Made by a program: the position numbers and the translations under genes
In this document: piece by piece, positions 1 through 5,236 of the stretch
How positions within the stretch are numbered: the first letter of the stretch is position 1
Layout of the letters: each line of letters opens with the position of its first letter
Notes under the pieces: generated by a model
Seen by the model: only the letters and a program-made list of their open reading frames with translations
Databases searched by the model: none
Told to the model about the DNA's origin: nothing
NCBI GenBank assembly: GCA_011048855.1
Contig: DSCZ01000468.1
Coordinates: 1-6,427, forward strand
DNA length: 6,427 nucleotides
Reading direction: 5' to 3'
DNA from: Desulfobacteraceae bacterium
GTDB taxonomy: Bacteria; Desulfobacterota; DSM-4660; Desulfatiglandales; Desulfatiglandaceae

Positions 1-14
1 ATGGTATATAGTTC

Positions 15-45
15 TTGACATGAAAGAGGAATGAAGCGATATAAA
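15..45 (+). promoter_or_regulatory. Candidate sigma-70-like promoter upstream of the biotin carrier gene
   Basis: A perfect -35 hexamer TTGACA (15-20) is followed by TATAAA (40-45, five of six matches to TATAAT) with a 19-base spacer, two longer than the optimum. Transcription would begin near 52, giving a leader of about 90 bases before the GTG at 141. A competing, weaker arrangement lies closer to the gene: TTTAAA (80-85), 16 bases, CATAAT (102-107), which would start transcription near 114. Neither can be chosen from sequence alone. No such pair was seen in the gaps inside the four-gene metabolic cluster, which fits one promoter at its head. Confidence 0.4.
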
Positions 46-53
46 TCTTCATT
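30..53. repeat. Operator-like inverted repeat spanning the candidate -10 box
   Basis: The arms AATGAAG (30-36) and CTTCATT (47-53) are exact reverse complements separated by ten bases, and the candidate -10 hexamer (40-45) lies inside that spacer. A dyad of this size and position is what a dimeric repressor site would look like. It could equally fold as a 7-bp hairpin in RNA if transcription comes from further upstream. I do not recognise the half-site as that of a named regulator. Confidence 0.35.
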
Positions 54-56
54 TGC

Positions 57-80
57 AGGCGGCCTTCTTTGCGGCCGGCT
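57..80 (+). other. GC-rich stem-loop in the leader
   Basis: CGGCC (60-64) pairs with GGCCG (73-77) around an eight-base loop, and the stem resumes after one G·G mismatch with G58-C79 and A57-T80. Only three T residues follow (80-82), so it is a poor intrinsic terminator by the usual hairpin-plus-T-tract rule. It could be a weak terminator for a gene lying left of the window, or a stabilising structure at the 5' end of the transcript if the promoter at 15-45 is used. Confidence 0.35.
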
Positions 81-140
81 TTAAACTGCGTTGTTTTAAG
101 GCATAATTTTTCGGACATAAAAGAAAGGGAGGTTGAAACC

Positions 141-353
141 GTGGGTGAAATCATTGCTCCAATGGCTGGTAAAGTTATCGATGTTCGTGTGAAGGTGGGA
201 GATCAGGTCTCCGACGGTGATGAAGTGGTTGTCATCGAAGCGATGAAAATGGAAATTCCTGTTGTTGCTCCGGAGTCAGGAACTGTCGCGGAAATCACAT
301 GCAGGGAAGGAGATGCAGTCGAGGCCGACGGCATGCTCGTGAAACTATCGTGA
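141..353 (+). CDS. Stand-alone biotin carrier (biotinyl domain) protein, 70 aa
   Basis: This small soluble protein carries covalently bound biotin and shuttles an activated carboxyl group to or from the carboxyltransferase encoded next to it. The whole 70-residue chain is one biotinyl/lipoyl-like barrel. The biotinylation motif EAMKM is at residues 33-37, making K36 the predicted biotinylated lysine, and a following MEIPVVAPESG stretch resembles short single-domain carriers such as Bacillus BLAP/YngHB. There is no Ala/Pro-rich linker and no biotin carboxylase or membrane domain, unlike longer BCCP or decarboxylase subunits. I chose the GTG at 141 because GGAGGT (128-133) sits seven bases before it and translation from there starts exactly at the domain. 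An in-frame TTG at 69 would add 24 residues with no domain character, overlapping the leader hairpin. It is the first gene of the cluster, 60 bases before the carboxyltransferase. It might serve other biotin enzymes as well. Confidence 0.92.
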   Translation: MGEIIAPMAGKVIDVRVKVGDQVSDGDEVVVIEAMKMEIPVVAPESGTVAEITCREGDAVEADGMLVKLS

Positions 354-368
354 AGGCCTGCCGGTATT

Positions 369-403
369 CCGGGCCATCCATTGTCGAACAAAGGACGGCC
401 CGG
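369..403 (+). promoter_or_regulatory. Long intercistronic stem-loop reaching the carboxyltransferase Shine-Dalgarno
   Basis: CCGGGCC (369-375) and GGCCCGG (397-403) are exact reverse complements. Inside them, TCC (377-379) pairs with GGA (393-395) and TTGT (381-384) with ACAA (388-391), leaving single mismatches at 376/396 and 380/392 and a three-base CGA loop. That makes 14 Watson-Crick pairs over 35 bases, and T367-T368 could add G·U pairs with G404-G405. No T-tract follows, so it is not a standard terminator. The 3' arm overlaps the ribosome-binding sequence GGGGAG (402-407) of the next gene, so it could limit ribosome access or mark an RNA-processing or stability point between carrier and carboxyltransferase. 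Function is inferred; the pairing is directly visible. Confidence 0.7.
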
Positions 404-413
404 GGAGAAATAA

Positions 414-1964
414 ATGAACATAGAAGATAAGATAGCCGAGCTTGATCGTAGAAACCGCGAAGCCGAGGCCGGCGGAGGCTCCAGACGCATAGAAGAGCAG
501 CACGCCAAGGGAAAGATGACAGCGAGGGAGCGGCTCGGCTATCTGCTTGACGAAGGCAGCTTCGAAGAAATCGATAAATTTGTCGTTCACCGTTGCCATG
601 ATTTCGGAATGGAAAAAAAGAAGATTCCGGGGGATGGGGTGGTCACCGGCTACGGGACCATCGACGGCCGAAAAGTGTTTGTTTTTTCTCAAGATTTCAC
701 AGTGCTGGGGGGGTCCCTGAGCGGTCCCTTCGGGGAAAAAGTGTGCAAGATCATGGATCTTGCCATCAAAAACGGGGCACCTTTGATAGGACTGAACGAT
801 TCCGGCGGCGCGCGCATCCAGGAAGGAGTCGTCAGCCTGGGCAGCTACGGTGAGATTTTCAGACGGAATGTCCACGCATCGGGTGTGGTCCCGCAGATAT
901 CGGTGATCATGGGGCCCTGCGCCGGGGGCGCAGTCTACTCTCCGGCATTGACTGACTTCGTGATCATGGTCAAAAAGACCAGCAACATGTTCATCACCGG
1001 GCCCGAAGTGATCCGTGCCGTGACAGGAGAGCAGGTAACGCCCGAGGAGCTCGGCGGGGCCATGACGCACAACACCAAGAGCGGAGTGGCACATTTCGCC
1101 GAAGATTCGGATAAAGAAGCCCTTGACCGTGTAAAGCGGCTCCTTTCATACCTTCCTCAAAACTGCCGCGAAGCGCCCCCTGCGGTTCAATGCACCGACG
1201 ACCCGATGCGTACCGACACGGAGCTGAACCAGGTGGTTCCGACGAATCCGCGAAAACCCTACGACATGAAGCAGATCATCGAACGCGTGCTTGACGACGG
1301 AGTCTTTTTCGAGGTGCAGCGTCACTACGCTACCAACATGGTTATTGGATTCGGGCGGTTGAACGGGCTGGTGGTCGGAATCGTGGCAAACCAACCAAAG
1401 GCTCTTGCCGGCTGCCTGGATATTGATGCCTCCATGAAATGCTCCAGGTTCGTGCGGACCTGCGATTCGTTCAACATTCCGCTGTTGACCTTCGTTGACG
1501 TGCCCGGGTTTCTTCCGGGCGTCGGCCAGGAATTCCGGGGCATCATCAAGCACGGGGCGAAGATAATTTACGCCTACTGTGAAGCGACGGTTCCAAAAAT
1601 AGCCATCGTGACCCGCAAGGCGTACGGCGGCGCCTACGACGTAATGTCAAGCAAGCATCACGGCGGGGACATCAATTATGCCTATCCCACGGCCGAAATT
1701 GCGGTCATGGGGCCTGAAGGGGCGGTCAACATCATTTTCAGGAAGCAAATAGCCGAATCCGACGATCCCGAGGCCACCCGTGCGAAGCTGGTCGAGGAAT
1801 ACCGGAACAGTTTTGCAAGCCCGTTCAAGGCCGCTGAGCTTGGCTATATCGACAAGATCATCTTCCCGGAAAACACCCGCCCCCAGCTGATCAAAGCCCT
1901 GATGATGCTGAAAGACAAGCGGGAGTTCATCCCGCCGCGGCGCCACGGCAACATCCCGCTTTAA
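414..1964 (+). CDS. pccB: Propionyl-CoA carboxylase beta / methylmalonyl-CoA carboxyltransferase (PccB/MmdA family)
   Basis: This 516-residue cytoplasmic enzyme subunit transfers the carboxyl group between biotin on the carrier and propionyl-CoA, making or consuming (S)-methylmalonyl-CoA. It has the two crotonase-like halves of the family. The N half holds GGSLSG (99-104), [12 protein letters not shown] (127-138) and [17 protein letters not shown] (166-182). The C half holds [10 protein letters not shown] (360-369), [13 protein letters not shown] (403-415) and [10 protein letters not shown] (424-433). It ends in NIPL, as human PCCB does, so it is complete. D409 in GGAYDVM aligns, from memory, with the Asp of Streptomyces PccB linked to propionyl- over acetyl-CoA preference. 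The ATG at 414 has GGGGAG at 402-407, six bases away. Sequence alone does not separate a carboxylase, a Na+-coupled decarboxylase (mmdA) or a transcarboxylase 12S-type subunit. No membrane decarboxylase subunit or biotin carboxylase is visible here, so the direction of the reaction stays open. The family call is very secure. Confidence 0.95.
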   Translation: MNIEDKIAELDRRNREAEAGGGSRRIEEQHAKGKMTARERLGYLLDEGSFEEIDKFVVHRCHDFGMEKKKIPGDGVVTGYGTIDGRKVFVFSQDFTVLGGSLSGPFGEKVCKIMDLAIKNGAPLIGLNDSGGARIQEGVVSLGSYGEIFRRNVHASGVVPQISVIMGPCAGGAVYSPALTDFVIMVKKTSNMFITGPEVIRAVTGEQVTPEELGGAMTHNTKSGVAHFAEDSDKEALDRVKRLLSYLPQNCREAPPAVQCTDDPMRTDTELNQVVPTNPRKPYDMKQIIERVLDDGVFFEVQRHYATNMVIGFGRLNGLVVGIVANQPKALAGCLDIDASMKCSRFVRTCDSFNIPLLTFVDVPGFLPGVGQEFRGIIKHGAKIIYAYCEATVPKIAIVTRKAYGGAYDVMSSKHHGGDINYAYPTAEIAVMGPEGAVNIIFRKQIAESDDPEATRAKLVEEYRNSFASPFKAAELGYIDKIIFPENTRPQLIKALMMLKDKREFIPPRRHGNIPL

Positions 1965-2023
1965 TCCACCTTTTTTATGAGAGGTGCCTTTCCGGCATTC
2001 GAGTAAAGACGGGGGATTACATA

Positions 2024-2044
2024 GGTCAAACCAATGTTTCGACT
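2024..2044 (+). other. Small bulged hairpin abutting the mutase ribosome-binding site
   Basis: GTC AAAC (2025-2031) pairs with GTTT (2036-2039) and GAC (2041-2043) around a CAAT loop, with C2040 bulged and a possible G2024·T2044 pair. It ends immediately before the GGAG (2045-2048) that serves the mutase start at 2057. It is short and could be chance. The rest of the 92-base gap between carboxyltransferase and mutase holds only a 5-bp CACCT/AGGTG repeat (1967-1986) and no terminator or promoter I can support. Confidence 0.25.
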
Positions 2045-2056
2045 GGAGAAGAACTC

Positions 2057-3736
2057 ATGAGCGGCGATACCAACCTCGAAGAGCTTCGAGAGGCCTATCA
2101 GCGATGGAACGAAAAGATTGATAAAAAAGCCACGGCCCGGAAAGAAATGAAAGAGGAGTTCGTCACACTCTCCGGGCTTCCGGTGAACAGGCTCTATACC
2201 CCTCTCGACATCGAAGACCTGGATTATTCGTCCGAGCTGGGTTTCCCGGGAGGTTACCCTTACACCCGCGGAGTCCAGCCTACCATGTACAGGGGAAGAT
2301 TCTGGACGATGCGCCAGTATGCAGGCTTTGCATCGGCCGAGGAATCCAACCGCCGCTACCGATACCTTCTTGAACAGGGACAGACCGGGCTTTCGGTAGC
2401 ATTCGACCTTCCGACCCAGATAGGCTATGATTCGGACCACGACATTGCGATCGGGGAAGTCGGAAAAGTAGGGGTCGCCATAGATTCCATCGAAGACATG
2501 GAAATTCTGTTCAATGAGATCCCCCTCGACAAAGTCAGCACCTCCATGACGATCAACGCTCCGGCGGCCGTGCTTCTTGCGATGTATATTGCGGTGGCCG
2601 AAAAGCAGGGAGTGGCCCCCCGCCAGCTGCGGGGAACCATTCAGAACGATATTCTGAAGGAATATTCCTCCCGCGGCACATATATCTTTCCGCCGAAGCC
2701 CTCGATGCGGATCATCACCGACACCTTCGCCTTCTGTTCGGAAAAGGTGCCGCTGTGGAACACCATCAGCATCAGCGGTTATCATATGAGGGAGGCCGGG
2801 TGCACGGCGGTGCAGGAAGTGGCTTTCACTCTTTCAAACGCGATCTCGTATGTACAATCGGCGCTGGATGCAGGCCTCGATGTGGACGAATTCGGGCCCA
2901 GGCTCGCTTTCTTTTTTTGCTGCCACCAGGATTTCTTCGAGGAAATCGCCAAATTCCGGGCGGCGCGCCGCCTCTGGGCGGAAATCATGAAAAACCGCTT
3001 CAAAGCGGCGGAACCTAAAAGCATGATGATCCGTTTCCATACTCAGACGGCCGGCTGTTCTCTGACCGCCCAGCAACCGAAAAACAACATCATGAGGGTT
3101 GCGTTCCAGGCCCTTGCCGCCGTGCTCGGCGGAACCCAGTCCCTGCATACAAACTCGATGGACGAGGCCTTGTGTCTCCCCACCGAGGAATCGGTCCGCA
3201 TCGCACTCAGAACGCAGCAGGTGATCGCCCACGAGCTGGGTGTCACCAACACGGTCGACCCGATGGCCGGCTCCTATTTCGTGGAGTCCCTGACCCGCGG
3301 AATTTATCAGGAAGCCTTGGACTATATCGAGGAGATCGACAAAATGGGCGGCTCGGTTGCCGCTATCGAGCGCGGCTACATCCAGAAAGAAATTCAGAAG
3401 GCGGCGTGGACCTATCAGAAAGAAGTGGAGGAGCAGTCCCGCGTCGTGGTGGGTGTCAACAGATTCAAGATGGAAGAAGAGCCGCCGATGGAGCTAATGC
3501 GGGTGGATCCGGCGGTGCGGACGGATCAGGTTGAAAGGCTGGGAAAATTGAAAGCCCGCAGAAACGCCTCGGAAGTGGAAAAGGCCCTTGACGCCCTTGA
3601 ACGTGCAGCCCGGGGGACTGACAATCTGGTCCCGTACATATACGACGCAGTTAAAGCCTACGGGACGCTCGGGGAAATCTGCGGGGTGCTCAGAAAAGTT
3701 TTCGGCGAGTTTCAGCAGGCGGGCATGCTTGGGTAA
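2057..3736 (+). CDS. mcmA1: Methylmalonyl-CoA mutase, large (catalytic) subunit
   Basis: This is the substrate-binding TIM-barrel subunit of adenosylcobalamin-dependent methylmalonyl-CoA mutase, which interconverts (R)-methylmalonyl-CoA and succinyl-CoA by radical rearrangement. The chain of 559 residues stops after the barrel and linker, with the B12 domain encoded separately by the next gene, as in heteromeric archaeal and deltaproteobacterial mutases. Family signatures include TMRQYAGF (84-91), [17 protein letters not shown] (111-127), [11 protein letters not shown] (193-203), [11 protein letters not shown] (238-248) and [12 protein letters not shown] (361-372). The specificity pair Y88 and R206, equivalent to Tyr89 and Arg207 of the Propionibacterium enzyme, argues for methylmalonyl-CoA. 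As I recall, isobutyryl- and 2-hydroxyisobutyryl-CoA mutases have Phe/Ile and Gln there. H243 matches the catalytic His244. The ATG at 2057 has GGAG at 2045-2048, eight bases away. A C288-C289 pair follows a seven-T run, but the frame is intact. The reactivating chaperone MeaB is not present in this window. Confidence 0.96.
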   Translation: MSGDTNLEELREAYQRWNEKIDKKATARKEMKEEFVTLSGLPVNRLYTPLDIEDLDYSSELGFPGGYPYTRGVQPTMYRGRFWTMRQYAGFASAEESNRRYRYLLEQGQTGLSVAFDLPTQIGYDSDHDIAIGEVGKVGVAIDSIEDMEILFNEIPLDKVSTSMTINAPAAVLLAMYIAVAEKQGVAPRQLRGTIQNDILKEYSSRGTYIFPPKPSMRIITDTFAFCSEKVPLWNTISISGYHMREAGCTAVQEVAFTLSNAISYVQSALDAGLDVDEFGPRLAFFFCCHQDFFEEIAKFRAARRLWAEIMKNRFKAAEPKSMMIRFHTQTAGCSLTAQQPKNNIMRVAFQALAAVLGGTQSLHTNSMDEALCLPTEESVRIALRTQQVIAHELGVTNTVDPMAGSYFVESLTRGIYQEALDYIEEIDKMGGSVAAIERGYIQKEIQKAAWTYQKEVEEQSRVVVGVNRFKMEEEPPMELMRVDPAVRTDQVERLGKLKARRNASEVEKALDALERAARGTDNLVPYIYDAVKAYGTLGEICGVLRKVFGEFQQAGMLG

Positions 3737-3768
3737 GTGCAGGATCGTATTTCGGGAGATCGACCGCG

Positions 3769-4176
3769 ATGAAAGAGAAACGAAAAATCAGGGTTCTGGC
3801 CGCCAAGCCGGGGCTCGACGGTCATGAGAGGGGCATAAAAGTCGTTGCAAGCGCCCTTATGGAAGCGGGCATGGAGGTCATCTACGCGGGACTGAGGCAG
3901 AGCCCGGCGCAGATCGTGGAAACCGCGATCCAGGAAGATGTGGATGTTATAGCGTTAAGCAGCCTCTCGGGCGCCCACGACTACCTTTTTCCCAAAGTCA
4001 TGGAAATTTTAAGAGAACGCGGGGCCGGGGACATCCTCGTAATCGGCGGAGGGATCATCCCGAAGCCCGATGTCCCTTTGATGAAACAGGCCGGCATCGC
4101 CGAAATCTTCGGGCCCGGCACCGACACCCGGGATATCGTGAAATTCATAACGGAAAAAGTCGGCGGGCGGTCGTAG
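3769..4176 (+). CDS. mcmA2: Methylmalonyl-CoA mutase, small (cobalamin-binding) subunit
   Basis: This 135-residue subunit supplies the Rossmann-like B12-binding domain that holds adenosylcobalamin against the catalytic barrel of the preceding gene product. The DxHxxG motif is at D17-G-H19-E-R-G22, so H19 is the predicted lower axial cobalt ligand (base-off/His-on binding). The other domain signatures follow in order: SSLSG (64-68), the GGG turn (93-95) and GPGT (115-118). Length equals an isolated B12 domain with little extra at either end, close to the small subunits of two-gene mutases. The gene starts 32 bases after the large-subunit stop, with GGGAG (3754-3758) ten bases before the ATG, so the two are almost surely co-transcribed. 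Small subunits of isobutyryl- or 2-hydroxyisobutyryl-CoA mutases look similar, so the substrate assignment rests on the large subunit. Confidence 0.95.
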   Translation: MKEKRKIRVLAAKPGLDGHERGIKVVASALMEAGMEVIYAGLRQSPAQIVETAIQEDVDVIALSSLSGAHDYLFPKVMEILRERGAGDILVIGGGIIPKPDVPLMKQAGIAEIFGPGTDTRDIVKFITEKVGGRS

Positions 4177-4213
4177 CCCCCGGTTTCTTTCCAGACGTTC
4201 CGGTTTCTCGTCG

Positions 4214-5125
4214 ATGGCTTTCACTCTTCTTCTCTATTCAGCCGCCACCCTTATCTGGGGATCCACCTGGTACGGAATCAAGCTTCAGCTCACTCAGGTG
4301 CCGCCGGTCCTTTCGGTGGGCTATCGTTTTCTGCTGGCCAGCGCCGTACTTTTCTTTTATTGCGCGGTAAAAAGGCGCCGACTCAGGTTTTCCGGACGCG
4401 ATCATCTGTTCCTCGCGCTTCAAGGTTCGACCTTGTTCGGCCTGGGCTACATAATGAGCTATTACGCAACGGCCTATCTGACAAGCGGCCTTGTTGCGGT
4501 CGTGTTTTCGACCATCCTGCTCTGGAACATATTCAATTTGAGATTTTTCATGGGCCGGCATGTGGCGGCCAGGGCGCTTGTCGGCGGATTGACAGGACTC
4601 GCAGGCATCGCGGTTCTGTTCAGGCATGATCTTGCCGCCTTCAGTGCAAGCGAAGGACTCACAGGGCTTGGAATCGCGCTCGTGGGCGCCTATATGAGTT
4701 CCGCAGGCAACGTGATCGGCTCAAGCAACGCCGGGGCAGGCATACCGGTCACCCAGGCCAACGCATATGCCATGGCCTACGGGGCACTGCTGACCCTCTC
4801 GATTCACTTCATCTCAGGCGGTGAACTGGTCATGGACTGGAGCCCGGGATATGTCGCGCCGCTGTTCTACCTGGCGATCCTCGGATCGGTCACAGCCTTC
4901 GGCTGCTATATGCTGTTGATCGGCCGTATCGGTGCCGAATACGCAGCCTATGTGCTTCTACTCGCCCCTGTAATCGCCCTCGGCTTTTCCACCGTTTTTG
5001 AATCCTACCGGTGGTGCACCGGATCCGTGGCCGGAATCTTGCTGGTGATAGCCGGAAATCTGGCGATGCTGACGCCCCGGGTCCCGGCCGGCGTGTTGTT
5101 CAGGCGGATCGTAAAGCGGGGGTGA
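4214..5125 (+). CDS. EamA/DMT-superfamily membrane transporter, substrate unknown
   Basis: This is a predicted inner-membrane permease of 303 residues, the usual size for the ten-helix drug/metabolite transporter superfamily. Hydrophobic segments lie at about 2-19, 33-51, 64-84, 89-110, 118-136, 148-168, 181-199, 213-233, 240-260 and 268-286, as two five-helix EamA repeats. The IWGSTWYGIK stretch (14-23) in the first helix is characteristic. Basic clusters KRRR (53-56) and RRIVKRG (297-303) suit both termini facing the cytoplasm. The start at 4214 begins right at the first helix, but no Shine-Dalgarno sequence precedes it (the upstream 25 bases are pyrimidine-rich). Translation may therefore be weak, leaderless-like or coupled. 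It follows the mutase small subunit by 37 bases with no terminator visible, so it may ride on the same transcript. EamA members export amino acids, metabolites or drugs; the substrate cannot be read from the sequence. Confidence 0.88.
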   Translation: MAFTLLLYSAATLIWGSTWYGIKLQLTQVPPVLSVGYRFLLASAVLFFYCAVKRRRLRFSGRDHLFLALQGSTLFGLGYIMSYYATAYLTSGLVAVVFSTILLWNIFNLRFFMGRHVAARALVGGLTGLAGIAVLFRHDLAAFSASEGLTGLGIALVGAYMSSAGNVIGSSNAGAGIPVTQANAYAMAYGALLTLSIHFISGGELVMDWSPGYVAPLFYLAILGSVTAFGCYMLLIGRIGAEYAAYVLLLAPVIALGFSTVFESYRWCTGSVAGILLVIAGNLAMLTPRVPAGVLFRRIVKRG

Positions 5126-5236
5126 CATTCCAACCCGACGGGCCGACCACGCATGAGAAATAATGGAGGTTGACGGACCCGGCCGTGGATGATACTTTCG
5201 CGACTGCGTCCCAGGATAAATGCCCGTTTTTCAAAC
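5126..5236 (+). promoter_or_regulatory. Gap before waaA with an oddly placed Shine-Dalgarno and weak promoter-like pair
   Basis: GGAGGT (5165-5170) is a perfect Shine-Dalgarno core, but the next start codons are a GTG at 5185 in the wrong frame and the in-frame ATG at 5189, 18 bases on. TTGACG (5170-5175) and GATACT (5191-5196) resemble -35 and -10 boxes, but their spacing of 15 bases is short. If used, transcription would start near 5203 and favour the ATG at 5237. No terminator for the permease gene was found here. Confidence 0.25.

Noticed and set aside
2..34. Possible 3' tail of an upstream gene, reading WYIVLDMKEE then stop
   Set aside because: Ten codons are too few to recognise any family, and the other two forward frames also stop early by chance. 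It would make the 57-80 hairpin a plausible terminator, but it cannot be supported from this window.
31..84. 17-codon leader-peptide-like reading frame starting at ATG 31
   Set aside because: The purine-rich AGAGGA directly abuts the ATG, too close to act as a ribosome site. The frame simply runs through the dyad and hairpin and shows no runs of regulatory codons.
69..140. N-terminal extension of the biotin carrier from TTG 69
   Set aside because: The added residues have no domain character and overlap the hairpin, while GTG 141 has an ideal Shine-Dalgarno and starts exactly at the biotinyl domain.
345..1094. Long open frame on the minus strand (249 codons) opposite the carboxyltransferase
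   Set aside because: It lies antisense to a gene with unambiguous family motifs, its translation shows no recognisable domain, and such shadows are common in GC-rich coding DNA.
1967..1986. CACCT/AGGTG inverted repeat after the carboxyltransferase stop, considered as a terminator
   Set aside because: The stem is only 5 bp with a ten-base loop, and the T-run is inside the loop rather than after the stem.
1977..2006. Nine-codon frame MRGAFPAFE in the gap before the mutase
   Set aside because: It is preceded by a T-run rather than a Shine-Dalgarno and is too short to assess.
1961..2785. Long minus-strand open frame (274 codons) spanning the gap and the start of the mutase gene
   Set aside because: Most of it is the reverse of conserved mutase sequence and its translation is not protein-like. 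No ribosome site or promoter supports it.
4180..4203. CCGG...CCGG pairing between mutase small subunit and permease genes, considered as a terminator
   Set aside because: It has only four pairs with a 16-base loop and no T-tract.
5153..5173. Six-codon frame MRNNGG overlapping the stranded Shine-Dalgarno before waaA
   Set aside because: It has no ribosome site of its own and the length is expected by chance.
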